From contig NZ_JBBPEU010000009.1 of assembly GCF_040225985.1 (NCBI RefSeq), forward strand, positions 1 to 64,000: a DNA stretch of 64,000 nucleotides, read 5' to 3'. Both the position numbers and the translations under genes were made by a program. How positions within the stretch are numbered: position 1 is the stretch's first letter; every line of letters begins with the position of its first letter. Origin of the DNA: Shimia sp040225985 (GTDB lineage: Bacteria > Pseudomonadota > Alphaproteobacteria > Rhodobacterales > Rhodobacteraceae). Under the pieces are notes generated by a model. It was not told the origin of the DNA. It was given only the letters and a program-made list of their open reading frames with translations, and searched no databases. Of this stretch, positions 45,072-53,600 are shown piece after piece.

Positions 45072-45638
45072 TTACGCTTCTGCGGCTTCGGCTGCCGGTG
45101 CGTCATCCTTTTTCAGGATGTCGGCAACTTTCTTGCCACGACGTGCCGCAACCTGACGGGGGCTGCTTTCTTTCTGCAGACCGTCGATGGTGGCGCGGAT
45201 CATGTTGTAGGGGTTCTGCGAACCGATCGATTTCGAAACAACGTCTTTGACGCCCAGCATTTCGAAAACGGCACGCATCGGACCACCTGCGATGATCCCG
45301 GTACCTTCCGGTGCGGTGCGCATGACCACTTTGCCGGCGCCGTGACGGCCTTCGATGTCGTGGTGCAGGGTGCGGCCCTCTTTCAGGGGGACGCGGATCA
45401 TTTGACGCTTGGCTTGCTCGGTGGCTTTGCGGATGGCCTCGGGGACCTCTTTCGCTTTACCTTTACCAAAGCCAACGCGGCCTTTTTGGTCACCTACGAC
45501 AACCAGAGCGGCAAAGCCGAAGCGCTTACCACCTTTTACGGTTTTCGAGACGCGGTTGATCGCGACCAGGCGGTCGGCAAATTCCGGTGCTTCTTCTTCG
45601 CGACGGCCACGGCCGCGGCGGTTTTCACGTTCTGCCAT
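45072..45638 (-). CDS. rpsE: 30S ribosomal protein S5
   Basis: 188 residues from the ATG at 45638. An Arg/Glu-rich head (MAERENRRGRGRREEEAPEF) is followed by the dsRBD-like domain with KGGKRFGFAALVVVGDQKGR and the second domain with AVFEMLGVKDVVSKSIGSQN. A 175-base spacer with two hairpins separates it from rplR. Confidence 0.97.
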   Translation of the reverse strand: MAERENRRGRGRREEEAPEFADRLVAINRVSKTVKGGKRFGFAALVVVGDQKGRVGFGKGKAKEVPEAIRKATEQAKRQMIRVPLKEGRTLHHDIEGRHGAGKVVMRTAPEGTGIIAGGPMRAVFEMLGVKDVVSKSIGSQNPYNMIRATIDGLQKESSPRQVAARRGKKVADILKKDDAPAAEAAEA

Positions 45639-45705
45639 TCGGCATTCCTTTGTATTTCTGGCGCGACAGGCGCCGTTAAATCCAATCCAAGTGAAGGGCG
45701 GCACA

Positions 45706-45748
45706 GGACCGCCCGACCCGGATCATCGGGGGGACGCGGACGTCCCCC
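45706..45748 (-). other. Two hairpins in the rplR-rpsE spacer
   Basis: GGGCGG (45706-45711) pairs with CCGCCC (45719-45724), and GGGGGACG (45729-45736) pairs with CGTCCCCC (45741-45748) around 4 bases. Other spacers in this operon are mostly 10-20 bases, so this 175-base spacer is unusual. Role unknown. Confidence 0.6.
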
Positions 45749-45813
45749 TCTTTTCTATTGATCGCGCAGCTTCGTCCGAAAACCGGTTCCCACTTTTCGG
45801 GCTGCACGCATCC

Positions 45814-46176
45814 TTAGACTTTCAGGCCGCCTTCACGCGCAGCGTCGGCCAGAGCCTTCACTTTGCCGTGGAAGAGGAAGCCGCCGCGATCGAAGTATGC
45901 TTCGGTCACGCCTGCTTTGGTGGCACGTTCCGCGATCGCTGCACCCACTTTGGTGGCTGCGTCGATGTTGTTTTTGCCAACCACACCAAGATCTTTTTCC
46001 AGCGACGAAGCCGAAGCCACCGTCACGCCGTTGCGATCGTCGATCAGCTGAGCGCTGATGTTCTTGTTCGAACGGTGTACCGAAAGACGCATCTTGCGGT
46101 CGCCATTGATCTTGCGAAGTTTGTTCCGGACGCGCAGGCGGCGCTTGAGGAACAGTTCCCGTTTGCTGTTTGCCAT
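45814..46176 (-). CDS. rplR: 50S ribosomal protein L18
   Basis: 120 residues. MANSKRELFLKRRLRVRNKL, then SVHRSNKNISAQLIDDRNGV and the C-terminal FDRGGFLFHGKVKALADAAR. It binds 5S rRNA. Between rplF and rpsE as usual. Confidence 0.97.
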   Translation of the reverse strand: MANSKRELFLKRRLRVRNKLRKINGDRKMRLSVHRSNKNISAQLIDDRNGVTVASASSLEKDLGVVGKNNIDAATKVGAAIAERATKAGVTEAYFDRGGFLFHGKVKALADAAREGGLKV

Positions 46177-46187
46177 TTTGCTGGTCC

Positions 46188-46721
46188 TTACTTCTTCTTG
46201 CCTTCCTTGCGGAAGATGTACTCGTCTTTGTACTTGATGCCTTTGCCCTTATAGGGCTCGGGCTTGCGCCATTCGCGGATGTTGGCCGCAACCTGGCCGA
46301 CGAGTTGTGCGTCGGTGCCCTCGATGATGATCTCGGTGGGCTTCGGTGCGGTCACGGTCACGCCGGCCGGCACTTCGAAGTTCACGTCGTGCGACAGGCC
46401 GAGCGACAGTTTCAGGACATTGCCCTGCATCTGCGCACGATACCCAACGCCGTTGATCTCGAGTTCTTTTTTGAAGCCCGAAGTCACACCGGTCACCATG
46501 TTGGCAACGATGGTGCGCGACATGCCCCACTGCTGACGTGCGCGCTTGGACTTGCCACGCGGAGTCACGGTCACAGTGTTGTCTTCGACTGCAAGCGTGA
46601 CATCGTCAGTTGCGGTGAAGGACTGGGTGTCTTTCGGACCTTTGATTTCGATGGTCTGGCCGGAGACAGAGGCCGTTACGCCGCTGGGCAGCTCGACCGG
46701 TTTTTTACCAATACGAGACAT
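46188..46721 (-). CDS. rplF: 50S ribosomal protein L6
   Basis: 177 residues from the ATG at 46721 (MSRIGKKPVELPSGVTASVS). Two L6 repeats with the C-terminal signature block NIREWRKPEPYKGKGIKYKD. Length is standard. Confidence 0.98.
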   Translation of the reverse strand: MSRIGKKPVELPSGVTASVSGQTIEIKGPKDTQSFTATDDVTLAVEDNTVTVTPRGKSKRARQQWGMSRTIVANMVTGVTSGFKKELEINGVGYRAQMQGNVLKLSLGLSHDVNFEVPAGVTVTAPKPTEIIIEGTDAQLVGQVAANIREWRKPEPYKGKGIKYKDEYIFRKEGKKK

Positions 46722-46731
46722 TGCGTTCTCC

Positions 46732-47121
46732 TTAGAAGACCGTGCAGAGCACTTCGCCGCCAACATTGTTGGCACGTGCGCTTGCATCCGACATCACACC
46801 TTTCGAGGTGGAGACAATCGACACGCCGAGGCCCTGACGGACGGTGGGAATGTCATTGACGCTCATGTAAACGCGACGGCCAGGTTTCGAAACCCGCTTC
46901 ACTTCGCGAATGACAGGAGTGCCTTCGTAGTATTTCAGGCTGATTTCGAACGCCGGGTGGCCGTTCTCTTCAGACTTTTCGTAGCCGCGGATGTAGCCTT
47001 CGTCAGCCAGCACATCCAGAACCCAGCCGCGCAGTTTCGAAGCGGGGGTCGAGACGGTCGACTTGCCACGCATCTGGCCGTTGCGGATACGGGTCAGCAT
47101 ATCACCGATAGGATCGTTCAT
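46732..47121 (-). CDS. rpsH: 30S ribosomal protein S8
   Basis: 129 residues: MNDPIGDMLTRIRNGQMRGK at the start and the signature GLGVSIVSTSKGVMSDASAR at the end. S8 binds 16S rRNA and in other bacteria represses the spc operon by binding its mRNA. Confidence 0.98.
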   Translation of the reverse strand: MNDPIGDMLTRIRNGQMRGKSTVSTPASKLRGWVLDVLADEGYIRGYEKSEENGHPAFEISLKYYEGTPVIREVKRVSKPGRRVYMSVNDIPTVRQGLGVSIVSTSKGVMSDASARANNVGGEVLCTVF

Positions 47122-47133
47122 ATCGTTCTCTCC

Positions 47134-47439
47134 TTACCAGCTCGATTTAACCATGCCGGGGATCTGGCCATTCGAGCCCAGTTCCCGCAGAGCGATACGG
47201 CTGATCTTCAGCTTACGATAGTAAGCGTGCGGACGGCCGGTCAGCTGGCAGCGATTGTGCAGACGGGTTGCCGACGAGTTGCGCGGCAGTTTCGCCAGTT
47301 TCAGACGCGCTTTGAAACGCTCTTCCATCGGGCGGCTTTCGTCATTCGCGATTTCTTTCAGCTCGGCGCGCTTGGCTGCGTATTTCGCCACCAGACGCTC
47401 GCGCTTTTTCTCGCGTTCGATCATAGATTTTTTAGCCAT
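47134..47439 (-). CDS. rpsN: 30S ribosomal protein S14
   Basis: 101 residues, the zinc-free long form: MAKKSMIEREKKRERLVAKY at the start and RNRCQLTGRPHAYYRKLKIS-like block (with HNRCQLTGRPHAYYRK) near residue 65. The CxxC pairs of the zinc form are absent. Confidence 0.97.
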   Translation of the reverse strand: MAKKSMIEREKKRERLVAKYAAKRAELKEIANDESRPMEERFKARLKLAKLPRNSSATRLHNRCQLTGRPHAYYRKLKISRIALRELGSNGQIPGMVKSSW

Positions 47440-47456
47440 GATATCCTCTCCCGCTC

Positions 47457-48017
47457 TTACGCGTTGAAGGGCATGTTGAAGGCTTTCAACAGGCTCTTTG
47501 CTTCCGCGTCGGTGTCGGCGGTGGTGGTGATTACGATGTCCATGCCCCAGTTCTCGTCAACTTTGTCGAAGTCGATTTCGGGGAATACGATGTGTTCCTT
47601 CAGGCCGGTGGCAAAGTTGCCGCGGCCATCAAAAGACGGCTTCACACCACGGAAGTCGCGGATGCGGGGCATCGCGATGGTGATCAGACGATCCAGGAAT
47701 TCGTACATGCGGTCACCGCGCAGGGTCACCTTGGCGCCCATCGGCATGCCTTCGCGTACGCGGAAGCCTGCGATCGAGTTTTTCGCCGTGGTGGTCATGG
47801 CTTTCTGACCCGCGATCAGGGTCAGGTCGGCCTGAGCGGACTTGGCTTTCTTGCTGTCTTTGACGGCGGCACGGCCACAGCCGATGTTCAGAACGATTTT
47901 TTCCAGACGCGGGATCTGCATGTCGTTCTTGTAGCCGAATTCCTCTTTCAGGGCGCCACGGATGGTGTCCTTGTAGAGGGTCTTCAGACGCGGGGTGTAG
48001 TTTGCATCATCAAGCAT
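47457..48017 (-). CDS. rplE: 50S ribosomal protein L5
   Basis: 186 residues; the start MLDDANYTPRLKTLYKDTIR overlaps the end of rplX by 8 bases. Family blocks LEKIVLNIGCGRAAVKDSKK and RGDRMYEFLDRLITIAMPRI. Binds 5S rRNA. Confidence 0.98.
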   Translation of the reverse strand: MLDDANYTPRLKTLYKDTIRGALKEEFGYKNDMQIPRLEKIVLNIGCGRAAVKDSKKAKSAQADLTLIAGQKAMTTTAKNSIAGFRVREGMPMGAKVTLRGDRMYEFLDRLITIAMPRIRDFRGVKPSFDGRGNFATGLKEHIVFPEIDFDKVDENWGMDIVITTTADTDAEAKSLLKAFNMPFNA

Positions 48018-48321
48018 CGATCACGTCCCCAGTGGTTTTGGCGAAGCGGACCTTCTTGTCGCCTTCCATGCGGAAGCCAACGCGGGTCGGTTTGCCGTTT
48101 GCGTCAAGCAGTGCCAGGTTCGAAAGCTGGATCGGCATCGCCTGAGGGATGCGGCCACCTTGCGAGGTTTGCGACTGGCGGGTGTGGCGGATGGCGATGT
48201 TCACACCTTCCACGACGGCTTTGCCGGCTTTGGGGTCAACAGAGGAAATGGTGCCCTCTTTGCCTTTGTCCTTGCCAGCCAGAACGACGACCTTGTCGCC
48301 TTTTTTCAGTTTAGCAGCCAT
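48010..48321 (-). CDS. rplX: 50S ribosomal protein L24
   Basis: 103 residues with the KOW motif KKGDKVVVLAGKDKGKEGTI (about 5-24) and the block VNIAIRHTRQSQTSQGGRIP. One base from rplN. Confidence 0.98.
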   Translation of the reverse strand: MAAKLKKGDKVVVLAGKDKGKEGTISSVDPKAGKAVVEGVNIAIRHTRQSQTSQGGRIPQAMPIQLSNLALLDANGKPTRVGFRMEGDKKVRFAKTTGDVIDA

Positions 48322-48322
48322 C

Positions 48323-48691
48323 TTACAGCACCTCCGGGGCGAGCGAGATGATTTTCATGAAGTTCTTGGCGCGCAGCTCACGAACAACCGGGCCAAAGAT
48401 ACGGGTACCGACCGGCTCGTTGTTGTTGTTCAGGATAACGGCTGCGTTGCGATCGAAACGGATCGCGGTGCCATCTTCACGACGGACTTCTTTAGCGGTG
48501 CGTACGACGACGGCCTTGCGGACGTCACCCTTTTTAACGCGACCACGCGGAATGGCTTCCTTGACCGAGACAACGATGATGTCGCCTACGGATGCGTATT
48601 TACGCTTGGAGCCACCCAGAACCTTGATGCACTGCACACGGCGCGCGCCGCTGTTGTCAGCAACATCCAGGTTTGTTTGCATCTGGATCAT
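48323..48691 (-). CDS. rplN: 50S ribosomal protein L14
   Basis: 122 residues: MIQMQTNLDVADNSGARRVQ at the start, then KGDVRKAVVVRTAKEVRRED. Standard length. A 98-base spacer separates it from rpsQ. Confidence 0.98.
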   Translation of the reverse strand: MIQMQTNLDVADNSGARRVQCIKVLGGSKRKYASVGDIIVVSVKEAIPRGRVKKGDVRKAVVVRTAKEVRREDGTAIRFDRNAAVILNNNNEPVGTRIFGPVVRELRAKNFMKIISLAPEVL

Positions 48692-48789
48692 GTGGTTTCT
48701 CCCGACCTATGGGGCAGCGATGCGTGCTGTGGTCCCCAGGGTTTCGACTAACTGTCAAGTTTAGTCGCCAGGAGTCTCTTGCGAGACTC

Positions 48790-49020
48790 TTAGGCTTCCA
48801 GAACTTCCCAGCGTTTCGTTTTCGAACGCGGTGCGCATTCGATGATACGAACAGAATCACCTACCTTGTAGGTGTTGTTCTCATCGTGAGCCCGGTATTT
48901 CTTGGACTTACGAATGGTCTTCTTCAGAACCGGGTGGGTAAAGCGACGTTCGACCGACACGGTGATGGTTTGGGCGTTGGCGTCCGAGGTCACGGTGCCT
49001 TGCAGGATACGTTTGGGCAT
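48790..49020 (-). CDS. rpsQ: 30S ribosomal protein S17
   Basis: 76 residues: MPKRILQGTVTSDANAQTIT and the signature block GDSVRIIECAPRSKTKRWEV. Follows rpmC by 14 bases. Confidence 0.98.
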   Translation of the reverse strand: MPKRILQGTVTSDANAQTITVSVERRFTHPVLKKTIRKSKKYRAHDENNTYKVGDSVRIIECAPRSKTKRWEVLEA

Positions 49021-49034
49021 CTATTCGGCTCCTC

Positions 49035-49232
49035 TTACTCGGCTGCTTTGGCTTTTTCGTTCAGGATGGTCTTCACACGCGCGGCGGCACGACGTGCCTG
49101 ACGGATGCGAGCCGGGTTTTCCAGCTGGCCGGTGGCCTGTTGGAAACGCAGGTTGAACGATTCTTTCTTAAGATTGGCCAGCTCTTCACGCAGCTGGTCC
49201 GGCGTCTTATCACGCAGTTCGTTGGCGTTCAT
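49035..49232 (-). CDS. rpmC: 50S ribosomal protein L29
   Basis: 65 residues from the ATG at 49232, with AAGGAAAAGG upstream. MNANELRDKTPDQLREELAN and FNLRFQQATGQLENPARIRQ are family blocks. It is the first ribosomal gene here. rplP and rpsC, which usually come before it, are not in the window. Confidence 0.96.
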   Translation of the reverse strand: MNANELRDKTPDQLREELANLKKESFNLRFQQATGQLENPARIRQARRAAARVKTILNEKAKAAE

Positions 49233-49521
49233 CGCCTTTTCCTTTCTCATACATCAGAAGGCCCCCTGGGTTATGTGAGGGGTTACCTTTTTGCCTGATG
49301 GACAAATGACAAACACACGAATCCCCTGAACGGGAATCCGCGAGATGGCGGCTTATACGGTTGGTATGGGGGGATGGCAAGGGAAAGTTTGGGGCTGTCA
49401 GCCCTTTAATTCATGACCAATGGGGTACAGCCATAATCGTCACAAAATAGCCGGCAAGGCCGGCCAGCCCCGACCCTCCCCATGGGAGGGGGCTGACTTT
49501 GTTCTGAGTTCTGAACGGGGC
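49233..49521. other. Spacer between hemE and rpmC with hairpins
   Basis: About 290 bases without a gene. It holds a stem CCCCT/AGGGG (about 49264-49283) in the leader of rpmC and an inverted repeat CCCTCCC/GGGAGGG at 49474-49490 downstream of hemE. It must contain the promoter of the rpmC operon; no strong -35/-10 pair was found. Confidence 0.5.
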
Positions 49522-50556
49522 TTACTTTCCCCGTACCGTGTCGATCATCAACTGGACGTTCTCGGGGTCGGCGTCGGGGGTGATGCCGTGGCCGAGGTTG
49601 AAGATGTGGGGGCCTTTGCCGAAGGCCTCGACGATCCTGCGGGTTTCCGTGACCAGTTCCTCGCCGCCGGTGACCATATGCGAGGATTTGAGGTTGCCCT
49701 GAACACAGCCGTCTTTCTGGACGTGCGCGGCGGCCCATTCCGGCGTGACACCATCGTCCAGCGCGACGCAATCGGCGCCGGTGGCGTTGGCAAAGCCTTC
49801 GTAACGTTCACCAGCCCCACGGGGGAAGGCAATGATGGGTGTGTCGGGGTGTTTGGCCTTGAGCGCGGCGATGATCTTTTTCGCGGGCTCCAGCGCGTAT
49901 TTGTCGAAATCGGCGCCTTTCAGCGAACCAGCCCAACTGTCGAACAGTTTCACGACCTCGGCACCGGCTTCGATCTGTTTCGAGAGATAATCAATAGTAC
50001 CTTCGGTGATCAGATCAATCACCTGATCGAACAGCGCGGGGTTTTCATCTTTGAGCTTGTGCGCGGGGCCTTGGTCGGGCGTGCCGCGACCGGCGATCAT
50101 ATAGGTGGCGACAGTCCACGGAGCGCCCGCAAAACCGATCAGCGTGGTTTCCGAGGGCAGTTCGCGGCGCAGGATGCGGACGGTCTCGTAAATCGGGTTC
50201 AGCGTCTCGTGGATGCCTTCGACACCGGTCAGTTTCTCGAAGTCGGCCTGAGTTTCGATCGTCGACAGACGCGGGCCTTCACCGGTGACAAACCACAGAT
50301 CGGCGCCCAGCGCCTGCGGCAGCAGCAGGATGTCGGCAAACAGGATCGCGGCGTCAAAGCCATAGCGGCGGATCGGTTGCAGGGTCACTTCGGCGGCGAG
50401 TTCGCTGTTATAGCACAGCGACAGGAAATCTCCGGCCTCGGCGCGGGTGGCTTTATACTCGGGCAGGTAGCGACCCGCCTGGCGCATCATCCAGATCGGG
50501 GGCGTTTCAAGGGTTTCGCCGGCCAGTGCCCGCAGGATTTTCTTCTTCTCAGTCAT
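49522..50556 (-). CDS. hemE: Uroporphyrinogen decarboxylase
   Basis: 344 residues from the ATG at 50556 with GAGGTG upstream. The N-terminal signature is PPIWMMRQAGRYLPEY with the substrate-binding Arg and catalytic region. GFAGAPWTVATYMIAGRG is the second signature. Converts uroporphyrinogen III to coproporphyrinogen III. An FNR-type box lies 36-49 bases before the start. Divergent from hemC. Confidence 0.97.
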   Translation of the reverse strand: MTEKKKILRALAGETLETPPIWMMRQAGRYLPEYKATRAEAGDFLSLCYNSELAAEVTLQPIRRYGFDAAILFADILLLPQALGADLWFVTGEGPRLSTIETQADFEKLTGVEGIHETLNPIYETVRILRRELPSETTLIGFAGAPWTVATYMIAGRGTPDQGPAHKLKDENPALFDQVIDLITEGTIDYLSKQIEAGAEVVKLFDSWAGSLKGADFDKYALEPAKKIIAALKAKHPDTPIIAFPRGAGERYEGFANATGADCVALDDGVTPEWAAAHVQKDGCVQGNLKSSHMVTGGEELVTETRRIVEAFGKGPHIFNLGHGITPDADPENVQLMIDTVRGK

Positions 50557-50591
50557 GTCGCACCTCATAGCTCTGGCCATTTTGCCCAGCG

Positions 50592-50605
50592 TTGACATGG
50601 GTCAA
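50592..50605. promoter_or_regulatory. FNR/FixK-type binding site upstream of hemE
   Basis: TTGACATGGGTCAA, a perfect 5-4-5 palindrome and identical to the box before ccoG. The centre is about 42 bases from the hemE start and 157 from hemC, so its exact target promoter is not fixed. Confidence 0.65.
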
Positions 50606-50755
50606 TGCCAGACCGGGACAAATCGGACCTTGTCGCGCCGGAATTCAACTGGCCCCACCTCGCGAGGCCGCTTGCCCTGCTTGGTCCGGCACCCGCGTCG
50701 CGATGTCAAGCGGCGATGGCTTGTCAGGACACCCTGTCGCGATTAGAGAACCGTT

Positions 50756-51715
50756 ATGACTTTGACCCTGCCCTCCCCCGCTTCGCCCCTCAAGATCGGC
50801 ACCCGTGGATCGCCGCTGGCTCTGGCCCAGGCATATGAGACCCGCCGCCGCCTGATGGCTGCGTTCGATCTGCCGGAAGACGCGTTCGAGATCGTCATCA
50901 TCAAGACCACCGGCGACGATGCAGCCCTGATTGCCAAGGACAAGCCGCTCAAGGATCTGGGCGGCAAGGGGCTGTTCACCAAGGAGATCGAGGAAGACCT
51001 GCTGTCGGGCAGGATCGACATCGCGGTGCATTCGATGAAGGACATGCCGGTGGACCAGCCCGAGGGGCTGTTGCTGGACACCTACCTGCCGCGCGAGGAC
51101 ACGCGCGATGCCTTTGTGTCGCCCCACGCGAAATCGCTGGCAGACTTGCCTGCGGGTGCGGTGGTGGGCACCTCGTCACTGCGCCGGCGCGCGCAACTTC
51201 TGAACTATCGCCCCGACCTGACGGTCGTGGAATTCCGTGGCAACGTGCAGACCCGCCTGAAAAAGCTGGGCGACGGCGTGGCCGATTGCACGTTTCTGGC
51301 CATGGCGGGCCTGAGCCGTCTGGGCATGAAAGAGGTGGCTGCCTCGGCCATTGCCCCTGAAGAGATGCTGCCCGCCGTGGCGCAAGGCGCGATCGGCATC
51401 GAACGGCGCGCCGATGACGACAACACAGCCGGGTTGCTGGCCGCGATCCATGACACCCCCACCGGTCAGCGGCTGGCGGCGGAACGCGCCTTTCTGGCTG
51501 CGCTGGACGGGTCGTGCGAAACGCCGATTGCGGCGCTGGCCGAGCTGGACGGCGATATGCTGCGCCTGCGGGGCGAAGTCCTGCGGCCAGACGGGTCGGA
51601 ATCCCTGAGCGAAGACCGCACCGCCCCGATTGCCAGGGGCGCAGAGCTGGGCCGAGAGATGGCAGAAAGCCTTCTGGCCAAGGCTGGCCCCGGCTTTTTC
51701 GACTGGCGCGGCTGA
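50756..51715 (+). CDS. hemC: Hydroxymethylbilane synthase (porphobilinogen deaminase)
   Basis: 319 residues. IGTRGSPLALAQA near the start, DIAVHSMKDMPV, VGTSSLRRRAQLL and FLAALDGSCETPIAALAELD with the Cys that carries the dipyrromethane cofactor. Joins four porphobilinogen units. Divergent from hemE, with hemF 800 bases downstream, so three heme-pathway genes sit together. Confidence 0.97.
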   Translation: MTLTLPSPASPLKIGTRGSPLALAQAYETRRRLMAAFDLPEDAFEIVIIKTTGDDAALIAKDKPLKDLGGKGLFTKEIEEDLLSGRIDIAVHSMKDMPVDQPEGLLLDTYLPREDTRDAFVSPHAKSLADLPAGAVVGTSSLRRRAQLLNYRPDLTVVEFRGNVQTRLKKLGDGVADCTFLAMAGLSRLGMKEVAASAIAPEEMLPAVAQGAIGIERRADDDNTAGLLAAIHDTPTGQRLAAERAFLAALDGSCETPIAALAELDGDMLRLRGEVLRPDGSESLSEDRTAPIARGAELGREMAESLLAKAGPGFFDWRG

Positions 51716-51729
51716 CGCGAATTACGTTT

Positions 51730-51754
51730 CCCGCCGTGAAACAATCGCGGCGGG
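51730..51754. terminator. Weak hairpin after hemC
   Basis: CCCGCCG (51730-51736) pairs with CGGCGGG (51748-51754). No clear U-tract follows, so termination is uncertain. Confidence 0.4.
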
Positions 51755-51880
51755 GATCGGTACATTAAGCGGCAATTAACCCTTCTTTCCCCAAAATGAG
51801 CCCATCCGGCACCCCATTTCTGCCACCTTTTGCGGTGCTAATGGGTTTTGCGCAGGCTCTTCAGAAAGGGGAACTCAGCC

Positions 51881-52444
51881 ATGAACGCACCTGTTGGACG
51901 AAACGTGATGGATGTCGCCGGATACCAGACACTGGCCGCAACCGCCGGTGAAAACGGTTTTGCCGCCCGCGAGGTGGACGGTCATTTCCGCCACACAACC
52001 CGAAACGAGGCCATCGTGCGGTTTGTCGGGATCGTGATCATTCTTGGTGCCTTTATCCAGCACCTTGTCCCCAACGCGAGCTTTGCCGGAAACCCCACCG
52101 TGACCAAAGCCCTGCTTTCGGTTGCCTTTTCCTGTATTGGTCTGGCGGTTTATTCCTTTGCCATGCGTGGCCACCGCAGCGAGGTCATGTTCGATCCGAT
52201 GCGCCAGGACCTGTGCATCTCCAAACTGGACCGGCGCGGCAACCTGCGGTCAAGCCGTCGCATCCCGCTGCGCCACATCAAGAGTCTGTACGTGAAAAAG
52301 GCCGAGACCCCGGGCACCCCTTCGCGGCTGCGGGTGAAACTGGCGGGCACCAGCGACGAGATCACCGCCCTGCGCGGCCCCTATGCCGAGATCGAGATGA
52401 TGCACCGCCAACTCTGCCGCAACATCCGCATCGCACAGTCGTAA
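51881..52444 (+). CDS. Membrane protein of unknown function
   Basis: 187 residues from the ATG at 51881 with AAAGGGG upstream. Two membrane segments (about 45-62 and 73-92) with a short loop, and a cytoplasmic C-terminal half of about 95 residues (EVMFDPMRQDLCISKLDRRG, then RHIKSLYVKKAETPG) that looks like a small beta domain of the PH/bPH type. No name can be given. It ends at a terminator facing hemF. Confidence 0.75.
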   Translation: MNAPVGRNVMDVAGYQTLAATAGENGFAAREVDGHFRHTTRNEAIVRFVGIVIILGAFIQHLVPNASFAGNPTVTKALLSVAFSCIGLAVYSFAMRGHRSEVMFDPMRQDLCISKLDRRGNLRSSRRIPLRHIKSLYVKKAETPGTPSRLRVKLAGTSDEITALRGPYAEIEMMHRQLCRNIRIAQS

Positions 52445-52469
52445 CGGCGCGCACCCTTTCCAAATGACA

Positions 52470-52496
52470 AACGGCGGGACAATCCCCCGCCGTTTT
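52470..52496. terminator. Rho-independent terminator
   Basis: AACGGCGGG (52470-52478) pairs with CCCGCCGTT (52486-52494), followed by TT on the plus strand. It lies between two convergent genes. Confidence 0.8.
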
Positions 52497-52513
52497 GCCG
52501 TGTCAGCCCTGTG

Positions 52514-53407
52514 TCAGACCCACTTGGCCAATGGCGGCAGACTCATCAACACCGCGTTGGCATCATGGCCGGTTTCCAGCCCGAACTTGGTGCCACGGTC
52601 ATAGACAAGGTTGTATTCCGCATATAGCCCGCGATGCACGAGCTGCGCATCCTTCTCGGCCGTGCCGAAATCCTGCACCCGCCGTTTTTCGGTCAGCGGC
52701 ACAAAGGCCGGCAGGAAGGCGCGCCCGACATCCTGGATGAAGGCGAAATCCGCCTCCCAGTCGCCGGTGTTGTAATCATCAAGGAAAATACCGCCGACGC
52801 CACGGGCGCGGTTGCGGTGGGGCACATAGAAATACTCGTCCGCCCAGGCCTTGAATCGGGGATAATGCCCGGGATCGTGCCGGTCACAATGCGCCTTCTG
52901 CACGTCGTGGAAATGCGCGGTGTCCTCGTCATATTCCAGGCAGGGGTTCAGATCCGACCCGCCCCCGAACCACCAGCCATGCGGGGTCCAGAACATGCGT
53001 GTGTTCATATGCACCGCCGGGCAATGGGGGTTTTGCATATGGGCGACAAGGCTGATGCCACTGGCCCAGAAGCGCGGATCGTCCTTCATGCCGGGCAGCC
53101 CCTTGCGCGCCGCCATCGCCGCCTGCGCACGCTCGCCCAATTCGCCGTACACGGTCGAGACATTCACGCCGATCTTCTCGAACACGCGCCCGCCGCGCAT
53201 CACCGACATGAGCCCGCCCCCCGCGTCCGACCCGTCGGCGCTGGCCCGCTTAGTTTCGGTCACTTCGAACCGGCCCGGCGCCTGGTCGGCAAAGGGTCCG
53301 GTGGCGTGGCTGTCCTCGAGCCCCTCGAACGCGGCCACGATCTGATCGCGCAACTCACGGAACCATGCGGATGCCCGCGCCTTCTCATTCTCCATCTGAT
53401 CGCTCAT
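52514..53407 (-). CDS. hemF: Oxygen-dependent coproporphyrinogen III oxidase
   Basis: 297 residues. Family signatures HMNTRMFWTPHGWWFGGGSD and HRNRARGVGGIFLDDYNTGD, including the conserved His and Asp of the active site, and FIQDVGRAFLPAFVPLTEKR. Needs oxygen, unlike HemN. It is the third heme gene of this region; the anaerobic HemN is not in the window. Confidence 0.97.
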   Translation of the reverse strand: MSDQMENEKARASAWFRELRDQIVAAFEGLEDSHATGPFADQAPGRFEVTETKRASADGSDAGGGLMSVMRGGRVFEKIGVNVSTVYGELGERAQAAMAARKGLPGMKDDPRFWASGISLVAHMQNPHCPAVHMNTRMFWTPHGWWFGGGSDLNPCLEYDEDTAHFHDVQKAHCDRHDPGHYPRFKAWADEYFYVPHRNRARGVGGIFLDDYNTGDWEADFAFIQDVGRAFLPAFVPLTEKRRVQDFGTAEKDAQLVHRGLYAEYNLVYDRGTKFGLETGHDANAVLMSLPPLAKWV

Positions 53408-53517
53408 GGATCGCCTCCCTGATACCTGTTCCCGTTTTGCTAGCAGGCGCAGGTCCGATGCGCCAGCGCGCTATGGCCGCAGCCGCACCTGTCTTTTTCT
53501 TGGGTGAAATACCTCGG

Positions 53518-53570
53518 GGGTTTGGGGGCTGGCCCCCAATCTTAAATCGGGTTTGGGGGCTGGCCCCCAA
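53518..53570. repeat. Tandem hairpin repeat
   Basis: A 22-base unit occurs twice (53518-53539 and 53549-53570). Each unit is a hairpin TTGGGGGC/GCCCCCAA with a 2-base loop. The lead sequence TTGGGTGAAATACCTCGGGG resembles the spacer element near 31670-31700, and a related stem lies at 56717-56750. Confidence 0.7.
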
Positions 53571-53600
53571 CGATCTACCGGGTTGGAGAAGCCCGCCGCC

